Made by a program: the position numbers and the translations under genes | Part shown: in pieces, positions 41,013 through 48,918 of the stretch | Layout: every line of letters starts with the position of its first letter | How positions within the stretch are numbered: the stretch's first letter is position 1 | Notes under the pieces: generated by a model | The model's database searches: none | Seen by the model: only the letters and a program-made list of their open reading frames with translations | What the model was told of the DNA's origin: nothing | NCBI GenBank assembly: GCA_017577485.1 | Contig: PKRI01000008.1 | Span: forward strand, 1 to 60,235 | Direction of reading: 5' to 3' | DNA from: Bacillota bacterium | GTDB lineage: Bacteria; Bacillota; Sulfobacillia; Thermaerobacterales; RSA17 | DNA: 60,235 bases

Positions 41013-42221
41013 ATGAACCCGAGCCACCGGCCGCCGCGCCGGCGGCCTGCGACCCCGTTCCTGACCCTCAACCTGCGCCCCGCGGTGCGGGCGGCCGCCC
41101 TGGCGCTGGCCGCGGTGCTGGTGCTGGGGACGGCGGCAGCCCTGCTGGCGCCGCTTTCTACCTGGCTGCCCGGCGGCGGCCGGCATCCGCCCCCGGACGA
41201 TGGGGACCGCGGCCCCGCCTCGCCGCCGGGCGGCGGTGACCGGGTGGCACCCGGCGTCCGCCTCTGGGACCACGACCTGTCCGGGTGGACGCGGGCCCAG
41301 GTGGCGGAGTGGCTCACCGCGCTCGCCCCCGGGCTGCGCCGGGACCCGGTGCCGGCCCGGATCGACCCGGTGACCCGCGGCGTGATCCCGGAACTGGCCG
41401 GCGCGCGGCTGGACGTGGCGGCCACGCTGGAGGCCGTCCTGGCCGCGCCGGCCGGGACGGCGGTGGAGCCCCGCTTCGACTGGATCGAACCCGAGGTCAC
41501 CATGGCCGACTTCCCGCTGGCGCCCGTCTACCAGGGCAACCCCCAGCGCCGCCAGGTCACGCTGATGATCAACGTGGCCTGGGGCAACGAGGAACTGGCG
41601 CAGATGCTGGACATCCTGGACGCCGAGGGGGTGCGCACCACCTTCTTCCTGGTAGGGCGCTGGGCCGAACGCTACCCGGACCTGGCCCGGGCGGTGGCGG
41701 AGCGGGGCCACGAGATCGCCAGCCACGGTTACTCCGACGCCGCGGCCATCGGGTCGCTGGACTACCAGGCCGCCCGGGCGGACCTGGAGCGGGCCCACCG
41801 GGTGATCACGGAGGTGACCGGCCGCGAGCCGCGCTGGTTCAGTCCCCACCGGGGCGAGTGGAGCCCGGCGCTGCTGGAGGCCTGCCGCGACCTGGGCTAC
41901 CGGCTGTTCCTGTGGACCGTGGACACCATCGACTGGCAGGACCCGGACCGCGGCACCCTGCTGGCCCGGGTGCTGGACCGGGCCGTTCCCGGGGCGCTGG
42001 TGCTGATGCACCCGCGGCCGGTGACCGTGGACGCCCTGCCCGACATGATCCGCGGCCTGCGCCGGCACGGCCTGGAACCGGTGCCCCTGGGGACGCTGCT
42101 GGACCCGCACCTTCCCCCGGATCCCGCGGAAACCGGCCTGCCCGGCGGCGCCACGGCGCAGAGGGCGGGCCCGCCGGACCCCCGCACCGGAGATGCCTGG
42201 TGGGGGGCCCGGGTCCCGTAG
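41013..42221 (+). CDS. polysaccharide deacetylase-like protein (YlxY type)
   Basis: 402 aa. N-terminal membrane anchor (~24-50), a disordered Pro/Gly linker, a small domain (~90-150, 'LSGWTRAQVAEWLTALAPGL...PVTRGVIPELAGARLDVAATLEAVLAAP') like the N-terminal part of VanW/YlxY-type exported proteins, and a NodB-fold domain (~175-380). The usual catalytic TFDDG is replaced by 'LMINVAWGNEEL', as in Bacillus YlxY; the metal motif is reduced ('SHGYSD'), and 'WFSPHRGEWS' and 'LVLMHPRP' remain. It probably acts on, or only binds, peptidoglycan. A weak promoter-like pair, CTGACA and CATAAA, lies just upstream. Confidence 0.8.
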   Translation: MNPSHRPPRRRPATPFLTLNLRPAVRAAALALAAVLVLGTAAALLAPLSTWLPGGGRHPPPDDGDRGPASPPGGGDRVAPGVRLWDHDLSGWTRAQVAEWLTALAPGLRRDPVPARIDPVTRGVIPELAGARLDVAATLEAVLAAPAGTAVEPRFDWIEPEVTMADFPLAPVYQGNPQRRQVTLMINVAWGNEELAQMLDILDAEGVRTTFFLVGRWAERYPDLARAVAERGHEIASHGYSDAAAIGSLDYQAARADLERAHRVITEVTGREPRWFSPHRGEWSPALLEACRDLGYRLFLWTVDTIDWQDPDRGTLLARVLDRAVPGALVLMHPRPVTVDALPDMIRGLRRHGLEPVPLGTLLDPHLPPDPAETGLPGGATAQRAGPPDPRTGDAWWGARVP

Positions 42222-42276
42222 GGCCGGGCAGGAGCGCCGCCGCCACCCGCCAAACAACAGGGCCGGAGGGATGGCG

Positions 42277-43494
42277 GTGAACGAGACCACAAAGCGAAGC
42301 GGCTCGCGTCCCGGACCGCTCAGCGGCCTGAAGGTCCTGGACCTGTCGCGGGTCCTGAGCGGGCCCTACTGCTCCATGATGCTGGCCGACCTGGGCGCCG
42401 ACGTCATCAAGGTGGAGCGTCCCGGCACCGGCGACGACACCCGGGCCTGGGGCCCGCCCTTCGTCGGCGGCGAGGCGGCCTACTTCCTCAGCGTCAACCG
42501 CAACAAGCGCAGCATCACCGTGGACCTCAAGCAGGAAGAGGGCCGGGAGATCATCTACCGCCTGGCGCGGCAGGCCGACGTGGTACTGGAGAACTTCCGG
42601 CCCGGCACCGCCGACAAGATCGGCGTGGGTTACGAGCAGCTGCGGCAGATCAATCCCCGCATCGTCTACTGCTCCATCTCGGGCTTCGGCCAGGACGGTC
42701 CCTACCGGGACAAGCCCGGCTACGACGCCATCGCCCAGGCCATGGGCGGCATCATGGGCGTGACGGGCACCGAGGACGCCCCGCCGGTGCGGGCCGGCGT
42801 GGCCATCGCCGACATCGGCGCCGGCATGTGGGCCGCGTACGCCATCCTGGCCGCCCTGCTGCACCGGGAGAAGACGGGTGAGGGGCAGTACATCGACGTG
42901 TCGCTGCTGGAGGGCCAGATCGCCTGGCTGACCTACGTGGCCGGGAACTTCTTCGCCTCGGGCCGCGACCCGCGCCGGTACGGCTCGGCCCACCCCAACA
43001 TCGTCCCTTACCAGGCCTTCGAAACCGCCGACGGCCACGTGATGCTGGCCGTGGGCAACGACGGCCTCTGGCGGCGCTTCTGCCAGGCGGCGGGGTTCGA
43101 GGACCTGCTGGAGGATCCCCGCTACGCCACCAACTCCGACCGGGTCCAGCACCGGGACGAGCTCCTGGCCATCCTGGAGGAGCGCATGAAGCAGCGCACC
43201 ACCGCCCAGTGGATCGCCCTGCTGGACGAGGCCGGCGTGCCGGCCGGTCCCATCTACCGGCTGTCGGAACTGTTCAGCGATCCCCACGTGCTGCACCGGC
43301 AGATGAAGGTGGACCTGGACCATCCCACGGCGGGCCGCATCTCGGTGACGGGCATCCCGACCAAGTTTTCGAAGACGCCCGGGGCCATCACCGACCCGCC
43401 GCCGCTGCTGGGCCAGCACACCGACGAAATCCTCAGGGAACTGGGGTACGACGAGGCCGCCATCGCCGGCCTGCGCAGCCGCGGCGTCATTTGA
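42277..43494 (+). CDS. family III CoA-transferase (CaiB/BaiF family)
   Basis: 405 aa. 'PLSGLKVLDLSRVLSGPYCSMMLADLGADVIKVERPGTGDDTRAWGPPF', 'AYFLSVNRNKRSITVDLKQEEG' and 'IVYCSISGFGQDGPYRDKPGYDAIAQAMGG' are diagnostic; the catalytic aspartate is in GYD. The N-terminal motif is typical of formyl-CoA/succinyl-CoA-type transferases, but the acid substrate is unknown. The GTG at 42277 is 6 bases after GGAGGG; ATG 42271 abuts it. It has no metabolic partner gene adjacent. A hairpin repeat lies 30 bases downstream. Confidence 0.9.
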   Translation: MNETTKRSGSRPGPLSGLKVLDLSRVLSGPYCSMMLADLGADVIKVERPGTGDDTRAWGPPFVGGEAAYFLSVNRNKRSITVDLKQEEGREIIYRLARQADVVLENFRPGTADKIGVGYEQLRQINPRIVYCSISGFGQDGPYRDKPGYDAIAQAMGGIMGVTGTEDAPPVRAGVAIADIGAGMWAAYAILAALLHREKTGEGQYIDVSLLEGQIAWLTYVAGNFFASGRDPRRYGSAHPNIVPYQAFETADGHVMLAVGNDGLWRRFCQAAGFEDLLEDPRYATNSDRVQHRDELLAILEERMKQRTTAQWIALLDEAGVPAGPIYRLSELFSDPHVLHRQMKVDLDHPTAGRISVTGIPTKFSKTPGAITDPPPLLGQHTDEILRELGYDEAAIAGLRSRGVI

Positions 43495-43523
43495 GGCGGT
43501 TTGATCTGTGGCGGCACTTGCCG

Positions 43524-43553
43524 GGCGTAGGGGCGGGCGTTCGCCCCTACGCC
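43524..43553. repeat. hairpin repeat of the GTAGGGGCG...CGCCCCTAC type
   Basis: GGCGTAGGGGCG (43524-43535) pairs perfectly with CGCCCCTACGCC (43542-43553) across a 6-nt loop, with weaker pairing beyond. Hairpins with this 'TAGGGGCG...CGCCCCTA' core are recalled as common dispersed repeats in many bacterial genomes. With no T-tract it is more likely a REP/MITE-like element than a simple terminator, though it could stop transcription after the CoA-transferase gene. Confidence 0.55.
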
Positions 43554-43665
43554 GGCGGAGTCGATGCCTTCGTTCAGGACGGCGAGGTATCGTGAGTACA
43601 CGAACAGGCGGTTGCGGCGCCGACCGGTCAACTCGTGGGCGATATTAAACGAAGGCGGGTCAACG

Positions 43666-44334
43666 TTAAATAAGTGGCGCCGCGTCGCCGGGCGTGTCGA
43701 CGTCGAAGATGACCGCGTCGTCGTCGAAGGGCACCTGCAGGCAGTCCAGGGACCGCAGCAGGTTGCGGGGCGCGTCGTCGCCGTCGGGGAGCCGGCAGAG
43801 GGCGTCCAGCGCCTCCGGTGCGAAGACCACCGGATGTCCCGGCGTGCCGCTGGGATCGTGAACGGCCCGGGCCGCCCGGTGACCGGCGCCCCGGCGGCGC
43901 GCCCGGGTCAGGGCGGCGTGGACCTGATCCACGTGCCGGCCGGTCACCCGCGGCATGTCGGCCAGAAGCACAGCCACGTAGGCGGCGCCCAGGCGCCGCC
44001 GCACCGTTTCCGCCGCCCGCCGCAGGGACCCGCCCTGCCCGCGGGCATAATCCGGGTTGTCGACCAAGACCAGGCGTGGGGACTGGGGCACGGCGGGCCG
44101 GACGCGGTCGGCGTCGTGGCCGGTGACCACCACCACCAGCGCCGCCGGCGAGGCCAGCGCCGCCCGTACGGCCCGGGTGACCATGGCCTCGCCGTCGACG
44201 GGCACCAGTTGCTTGGTCCCGCCGAACCGCCGGGCCTGGCCCGCCGCCAGCACCACCGCCGCCAGGGGCAGGCCGTCGGCGGTTTCGTCATGCGAGGCGC
44301 CCTCAGCGGGCCGCATCCCGGGCACGGGGCTCAA
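43666..44334 (-). CDS. MobA-like nucleotidyltransferase (MocA/molybdenum cofactor type)
   Basis: 222 aa. 'LAAVVLAAGQARRFGGTKQLVPVDGEAMVTRAVRAAL' is the nucleotide-binding N terminus of the MobA-like NTP transferase family; 'YARGQGGSLRRAAETV', 'AVLLADMPRVTGRHVDQV' (metal-binding Asp) and 'GTPGHPVVFAPEALDAL' follow. The closest functional groups are cytidylyl-/guanylyl-transferases acting on molybdopterin. The first possible start is TTG 44334, overlapping the upstream stop; later GTG and ATG codons are alternatives. Probably co-transcribed with the LiaF-like gene. Confidence 0.85.
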   Translation of the reverse strand: MSPVPGMRPAEGASHDETADGLPLAAVVLAAGQARRFGGTKQLVPVDGEAMVTRAVRAALASPAALVVVVTGHDADRVRPAVPQSPRLVLVDNPDYARGQGGSLRRAAETVRRRLGAAYVAVLLADMPRVTGRHVDQVHAALTRARRRGAGHRAARAVHDPSGTPGHPVVFAPEALDALCRLPDGDDAPRNLLRSLDCLQVPFDDDAVIFDVDTPGDAAPLI

Positions 44335-44987
44335 CTCCGGATCTCCACGTCGCCGAAGACGGCGGCGCCGCCGATGGTCAGCACCGGTCCCGGTCCCGGC
44401 GGTTTCGGAGCCCGCCGGTCATGGACCTCGCCCAGGATCGACGCGGTCCTGACCACCACCTGCCAGTCGGCCGGCACCACCACGTCGATGTCGCCGAACA
44501 CGGCCACCAGGTCCAGGTACGCGCCGTCGGGGTCCAGGCGGGTCTCGCGCAGGTCCAGCGCGGTGTCGCCGAATAGGGTGGTTACCTGGGCCCGGCGGAA
44601 ACCGGCGGACCTGACCACGTGGCTGCGCGAGCCGAACAGGGTGGCGCCGGTGAAGGTCGTGCCGGCCTCGTAGGCCTCGCGCCCCGGCGCGGCGCCCCGC
44701 AGCACCAGGTAAACCCCCAGCAGGATCAGCACCGCAGGCCAGAAGGCCTTGGCCCACCCGCCGGGCAGCAGGCCCAACCGGTTCAACTGCCAGAGCAGGC
44801 CGAACAGAGCCGTCAGAGCGCCCAGCCAGCGGGTGCTCCGGTCACGCATCAGGGCCAGGCCCGACACCACGATCAGAAGGGGCCACCAGGTCGACGCCAG
44901 GGCGCGGAAGTCCACGTACCCCCAGCGGTCGGCCAGCAGCAGCCCGCCGGCGATGATCAGCAGCACGCCCAGGGTCGTGGTCCCCAT
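44331..44987 (-). CDS. LiaF-like membrane protein (DUF5668 + cell-wall-response domain)
   Basis: 218 aa. About four membrane helices in the first ~105 residues ('LGVLLIIAGGLLLADRWGYV', 'WWPLLIVVSGLALM', 'LTALFGLLWQLNRLGLLP', 'FWPAVLILLGVYLVL'), then a beta-rich cytosolic domain ('FTGATLFGSRSHVVRSAGFRRAQVTTLFGDTALDLRET', 'LVAVFGDIDVVVPADWQVVV', 'GGAAVFGDVEIR'), the LiaF C-terminal pattern of repeated 'F-G-D'. LiaF proteins tune cell-envelope stress two-component systems; no kinase or regulator gene is adjacent here. Confidence 0.85.
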   Translation of the reverse strand: MGTTTLGVLLIIAGGLLLADRWGYVDFRALASTWWPLLIVVSGLALMRDRSTRWLGALTALFGLLWQLNRLGLLPGGWAKAFWPAVLILLGVYLVLRGAAPGREAYEAGTTFTGATLFGSRSHVVRSAGFRRAQVTTLFGDTALDLRETRLDPDGAYLDLVAVFGDIDVVVPADWQVVVRTASILGEVHDRRAPKPPGPGPVLTIGGAAVFGDVEIRS

Positions 44988-45153
44988 GACCGGACCACCA
45001 CTCCTCGCGCCGGGTGTCTTGCCGCAGGACGTGGATTCCAGTTCGAGAGGCGGGCGGCCATACCTGCGCGGCCGGGGCCCTTACCGGGAGGCGGCGCCCT
45101 GACGGCTGGTGGCACCGTCACCGCTGGCCGGCGGCGATGCCGCGTGCTGCCCG

Positions 45154-46449
45154 CTACCGCTCGCCGGCGCCGCCCAGGCGGATCTTCGGTCCCCTGGGCG
45201 CGACTTTGGGCGCCCGGCGGCGGCTGTCGGCCCCGCGCCGCATGGACGGCGGCAGCAGCCGGCGCTGGTTGAGCCAGAGGACGGCGGCCGTGCCGGCGGC
45301 CAGGGCCACGGCCGCCTGGGACAGGAACATGACCGCCTGCCCGGCCTGCACCAGCATGCCGAAAGCCGGCGGTCCCAGGGCAGCGCCGAAAAAGCGTACG
45401 GAGCCGTAGAGGGAGGTCACCAGGCCTCGCTCCGACCGCTCCGCCGAACTGGTGATCAGGGTGTTCAGCGCCGGGAGCACCAGGCCGCTGCCGAACCCCA
45501 GCACCGAGGCGATGGCGGTGACGGCCACGGGGCCGCTGACGGCATACAGGCCCGCCAGGGCGGCCGTGATCAGCGCGGTCCCGATGACGGCCACCGCCTT
45601 GAGCCAGCGGGTCAGCCGGTCCTGGAGGTAGGTGCCGGTGAGCCAGGCGGTGACCGCCATGACCAGCACGGGCACGGCGATGACCAGGCCCTTGGCGAAA
45701 CCGGTGACGCCGTGCTCCTGCTCCAGCACGTCGGAGAACCAGCTGAGGACGCCGAACAGCATGAACAGCACCACGGCGCCCAGCGTGAACGCCACCAGCA
45801 ACGAGGTGCCGCGGTCGGCCAGGATGGTCTTGAGGTCGTTGACGTACTGACCGAAGGCCCGCTGGCGGCGCGGCGACCCGCCCGGCTCCTTGACGATGGT
45901 CCACACGCCCACCGCCGAAAGCCAGGCCAGGGCCGGGTACACGAAGAAGGGCGCGTACCAGGTCAGCAGAGCCACCGCCGACCCCAGGATGGGGCTCAGC
46001 ACCTTGCCCATGCCGTTGGACGCCTCCAGCAGCCCCATGGCCTTGGTGCGCTCGCTGCTCTGGAAGATGTCGCCGGCCAGGGCCATGGCCACCTGGTAGG
46101 TGCCGCCGCCGCCGATGCCCTGCAGGATGCGGCCTGCCAGGATCATGCCGTACGGCTTATCGGTGAACAGCGGGGCCAGGCCGGCCACCAGGCCGCCCAG
46201 GCCGAACAGGAACAGGGCCGGGATCAGCACGGTCCTGCGGCCCACGTAGTCCGAAGCCAGGCCGCCCAGGGGGATCACCAGGCCGGCGGGGATGGAGAAG
46301 GCCGTGATCACCAGGGCGATGCGCACCTGGGACACGTTCATGGCCTGTCCCATCAGCGGCAGGACGGGGATCAGCATGGAGTTGCTGAGCACCATGACGA
46401 AGGGGACGGAGCAGAGCACAGCAAAGGGCAGCCGTGTCTGCTTCTTCAT
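45154..46449 (-). CDS. major facilitator superfamily transporter
   Basis: 431 aa, 12 membrane helices. The MFS loop 2-3 motif is 'GGLASDYVGRRTVLIPAL' and 'GRILQGIGGGGTYQVAMALAGDIF' is typical of drug:H+ antiporter-like members. Substrate unknown. The ATG overlaps the stop of the upstream DUF1540 gene (ATGA), indicating co-translation with that small cysteine-rich protein. The C-terminal tail is basic ('RRGADSRRRAPKVAPRGPKIRLGG'). Confidence 0.9.
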   Translation of the reverse strand: MKKQTRLPFAVLCSVPFVMVLSNSMLIPVLPLMGQAMNVSQVRIALVITAFSIPAGLVIPLGGLASDYVGRRTVLIPALFLFGLGGLVAGLAPLFTDKPYGMILAGRILQGIGGGGTYQVAMALAGDIFQSSERTKAMGLLEASNGMGKVLSPILGSAVALLTWYAPFFVYPALAWLSAVGVWTIVKEPGGSPRRQRAFGQYVNDLKTILADRGTSLLVAFTLGAVVLFMLFGVLSWFSDVLEQEHGVTGFAKGLVIAVPVLVMAVTAWLTGTYLQDRLTRWLKAVAVIGTALITAALAGLYAVSGPVAVTAIASVLGFGSGLVLPALNTLITSSAERSERGLVTSLYGSVRFFGAALGPPAFGMLVQAGQAVMFLSQAAVALAAGTAAVLWLNQRRLLPPSMRRGADSRRRAPKVAPRGPKIRLGGAGER

Positions 46450-46826
46450 GGGCGCTCTTCCCCGCGCGGGCGGTCCCCGGGACCCCGCGCCGGCCGCCGG
46501 GCCCGCTCCCCCGGGTGCGCCGCGCCCTCCGGTTGCGCATCCGTCGGTTCCCCGGGGTGTGCTTCCGCCGGTTCCCCCGGGTGTGCTTCCGCCCGGCCCC
46601 GCTGGTGCGACGGGGCCACCGACTCGGAACGCTCCTCCACCCGGTTGTCGTAGGCGTAGGTGTCGCCCCGCCAGACCTTCGGGTCACCGGGGCCCCGCGG
46701 CTCGAAGGACTCACAGGTCATCTCCACGTGGCTGCCGCCCACGAAGGTGAACGTCACTTCGTCGTTGCAGCAGATGCCGCCGTCGTTGTGGATGCACTCC
46801 GTGGCCGCACAGACGATGACCGTCAT
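46446..46826 (-). CDS. DUF1540 cysteine-rich small protein with repetitive tail
   Basis: 126 aa. The N-terminal ~42 residues have the DUF1540 pattern: 'VCAATECIHNDGGICCNDEVTFTF...CESF', i.e. C-x4-C-x7-C plus a later Cys, probably a metal site. The tail contains degenerate repeats of 'AEAHPGEP' (residues ~80-108) and is disordered. The stop overlaps the MFS start. The function of DUF1540 is unknown; it occurs mainly in spore-forming Firmicutes. Confidence 0.8.
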   Translation of the reverse strand: MTVIVCAATECIHNDGGICCNDEVTFTFVGGSHVEMTCESFEPRGPGDPKVWRGDTYAYDNRVEERSESVAPSHQRGRAEAHPGEPAEAHPGEPTDAQPEGAAHPGERARRPARGPGDRPRGEERP

Positions 46827-47025
46827 GGACCGCTTCCCCTTCGTCGGGCGGGCAGAGAGTCGCGTTCCGGGCCGCCGGTGCCCCGGCCGGCTTCGGGCTG
46901 GTCCCCCGCGGCCAGCCGCACAGCCGGTTCCGCGCCGGTCCCGCCGTGGGGATCCCGGCCCGGCTGCCCGTCCCGGTGGCCCGGCCCGGTCCCTGGACGG
47001 CAGGTCCCCGCCGCTCGCTGGTCCG

Positions 47026-47520
47026 TTAGCCGTACGGCGTTACATCGATGCTGCGGGGATGGCTGCCCAACCGCTTGAGGTCCTGGACCTGCAGCAGGGC
47101 ATGGATCAGGGCTTCGGGCCGCGGCGGGCTGCCCGGCACGTACACGTCGACGGGGATGACGGTGTCCACGCCGTCCAGCACCGTGGCGCCCTGGTGGTAA
47201 GGCCCGCCGCCGCAACTGCAGCCGCTCAGGGCGATGACCCAGCGCGGCTCCGCCATGGATCGGTACACCTGGCTGATGATGGGCGCGTTCTTCTCAGTGA
47301 CCGGCCCCGCCACCACCAGCACCTCGGCGTCGGCGGCGGAGCGCGCGGGCTGAATGCCCAGGTGGTCGGGCCGGTACCGGTCCAGGGCCAGGGGTGCCAG
47401 TTCCACGGCGCAGCAGCAGCCGCCCAGCAGCAGGTAGCGCAGCGGGGGCCGGCGGCGGGCCCGCAGCCCCTGCCTGAGGCTCCACAGCCGCCCTGCCCCG
47501 GGGAAACCGCGGAAGCGCAG
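47026..47520 (-). CDS. divergent NuoB/PSST-like iron-sulfur protein lacking one cluster cysteine
   Basis: About 164 aa from a CTG at 47520. It aligns along its length with the NuoB paralogue at 48118: 'LVVAGPVTEKNAPIISQVYRSMAEPRWVIALSGCSCGGGPY' and 'GVDTVIPVDVYVPGSPPRPEALIHALLQ'. NuoB holds cluster N2 with CC, C and C. Here the pair is a triple Cys35-37 ('GGCCCAVE'), the third ligand region is Cys101-Ser-Cys103, and the fourth (PGCPPRPE) is Ser131. No ATG/GTG/TTG lies in frame near the N terminus, so the start is CTG (47520 or 47487) or an unseen frame change. No other complex-I gene is nearby. Confidence 0.75.
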   Translation of the reverse strand: MRFRGFPGAGRLWSLRQGLRARRRPPLRYLLLGGCCCAVELAPLALDRYRPDHLGIQPARSAADAEVLVVAGPVTEKNAPIISQVYRSMAEPRWVIALSGCSCGGGPYHQGATVLDGVDTVIPVDVYVPGSPPRPEALIHALLQVQDLKRLGSHPRSIDVTPYG

Positions 47521-47564
47521 TGCTCCCGGAAACGGCCAACCGTGCCGGAGGTCTGAGGGGCGCC

Positions 47565-47777
47565 TCAGTGGACCGCGTGGATCCTGGCCAGCCACTGGCC
47601 GTCCTCCTCGATCAGGTAGGTGGCGCACAGACCCCGGTCCAGTTCGCCGGGTTCCGGGGGATCGATCCACGGGAACCGGCAGGCCTCGCCGTCGTGGTAG
47701 TAGCACCCGGTTTCCCGGCAGCGGACGGCACGGTCGTCCCCGCTCCGCTGGCCGGGCAGCGTCCAGTCCCATTCCAT
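47565..47777 (-). CDS. small cysteine-rich protein, DUF1540-like spacing
   Basis: 70 aa. 'AVRCRETGCYYHDGEACRFPWIDPPEPGELDRGLCATYL' has C-x4-C-x7-C-x17-C (Cys20, 25, 33, 51), the same first spacing as the DUF1540 protein at 46446. It probably binds metal or a cluster. The ATG at 47777 follows GGGGGTGCTGG. It lies directly upstream of the divergent NuoB-like gene on the same strand (44 bases), so the two are probably one transcript. Confidence 0.7.
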   Translation of the reverse strand: MEWDWTLPGQRSGDDRAVRCRETGCYYHDGEACRFPWIDPPEPGELDRGLCATYLIEEDGQWLARIHAVH

Positions 47778-47820
47778 GCCCAGCACCCCCGCCGGCCGCC
47801 GGCGGCTCTCGCCGGCGGCG

Positions 47821-47919
47821 CCTCGCCCCCGGGCGCCGCACCTCGGCCGCGGGCGCCGCACCTCGCCCCCGGGCGCCGCACCTGCCGCCGGTTGACCCTG
47901 CTTCCGGTTGACCCTGCTT
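47821..47919. repeat. two adjacent tandem repeats (20 nt x 3 and 16 nt x 2)
   Basis: Three 20-base units beginning CCTCG and ending GGGCGCCGCA occupy 47821-47840, 47841-47860 and 47861-47880; the first and third are identical and the second differs at two positions. Two identical 16-base units CCGGTTGACCCTGCTT follow at 47888-47903 and 47904-47919, each carrying a TTGACC. The array lies between the divergent NuoB-like transcripts and may carry promoter -35 boxes. Confidence 0.7.
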
Positions 47920-48117
47920 AATGTGGGCAGCGCCTGCGGCTTTCATCCGGACGGTTCAAGTTGCCGGGCGGCTCGCCGTTTGACGCCGGTGCCCGCCGGG
48001 ACAGCCTGTGGGGTGGAGGGAGCCGTACTGCCCCACAAGGGTGCGGCCGCAAGGGATGGCCGGCTTCGGCGGCCGGATGGAGCGGCGCGACGGGCAGGAG
48101 GCGACAGCAAGGAAAGG

Positions 48118-48918
48118 ATGATTGGCCAGGTGGATGACCGGCAGGACCGGGCCGGCAGACCCGGGCGGGCAGCCGGCGGCCGGCCAACCGGCCCCGGGCA
48201 GGACGGCAACGGGCGCAGCCGGGTCGCAGGCCGGCGCCCGGGCGGCAGCGCGCGCAGCCAGGCCGCGGACCCGCGCGTGCAGGTCGCCCTGGAGTCGGTG
48301 GTCCAGCGCCTGCCCGGGGTGACCGAGCACTTCCCGGGGGTGGTCACCGCGCGCCTGGAGGACCTGCTGAGGTGGGCCCGGGGCAGTTCCCTCTGGTACC
48401 TGCTCTTCGGCATCGCCTGCTGCGCCATCGAGATGATGGGCGCCGGCGGTCCCCGCTACGACCTGGACCGCTTCGGCTCGGTTTTCCGCGCATCGCCCCG
48501 GGTGTCGGACCTGATGATCGTGGCGGGCACGGTCACCGAAAAGATGGCCCCGGTGGTCAAGCGGCTCTACGACCAGATGGCCGAGCCGCGCTGGGTCATC
48601 GCCATGGGCGCCTGTGCCTCGGCCGGCGGCCCTTACTGGCAGGGCTACAACGTGGTGGCCGGCGTCGACAAGGTGGTGCCGGTGGATGTCTACATCCCCG
48701 GATGCCCGCCGCGCCCGGAGGCGCTGATGCACGCGGTCCTGATGCTGGGCGAGAAGATCCGGCGCGGTGAGCAGGCCCGGGTCGACCCCGGCGCCCTGGA
48801 CGCCCGAGTCTATGATCCCGGGGAACCGCCGGGCGGCCCCGAGCAGGTGCCGGGCGGGGGCGAGCCCCGCCGTACCCAGAAGGTGCCCGGGCCGCGGGAG
48901 AAGGTGCCCGGCCGGTGA
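48118..48918 (+). CDS. NADH-quinone oxidoreductase subunit B (NuoB/PSST) paralogue, stand-alone
   Basis: 266 aa. The NuoB core (~75-215) is canonical: 'WARGSSLWYLLFGIACCAIEMMGAGG', 'DLDRFGSVFRASPRVSDLMIVAGTVTEKMAPVVKRLYDQM', 'WVIAMGACASAGGPYWQGYNVVAGVDKVVPVDVYIPGCPPRPEALMHAV'. All four ligands of cluster N2 are present (Cys101, 102, 166, 196). A low-complexity Gly/Arg extension (~1-55) precedes it and a Pro/Gly tail follows. ATG 48118 sits close behind AAGGAAAGG; an internal GTG before the core is possible. No NuoC/D/H/I genes lie in the window; its partner downstream is a CxxC protein. Confidence 0.88.
   Translation: MIGQVDDRQDRAGRPGRAAGGRPTGPGQDGNGRSRVAGRRPGGSARSQAADPRVQVALESVVQRLPGVTEHFPGVVTARLEDLLRWARGSSLWYLLFGIACCAIEMMGAGGPRYDLDRFGSVFRASPRVSDLMIVAGTVTEKMAPVVKRLYDQMAEPRWVIAMGACASAGGPYWQGYNVVAGVDKVVPVDVYIPGCPPRPEALMHAVLMLGEKIRRGEQARVDPGALDARVYDPGEPPGGPEQVPGGGEPRRTQKVPGPREKVPGR

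Noticed and set aside
43564..44673. 369-codon plus-strand frame opposite the MobA-like and LiaF-like genes
   Set aside because: Shadow frame; both minus-strand proteins have clear family motifs.
47566..47946. N-terminal extension of the NuoB-like protein up to 47946
   Set aside because: The extension is Arg/Gly/Pro noise that overlaps the small cysteine protein in another frame.
47908..48117. Upstream extension of the second NuoB paralogue from ATG 47908
   Set aside because: No ribosome binding site and a composition of shadow type; the frame from 48118 already has a long non-conserved N terminus.
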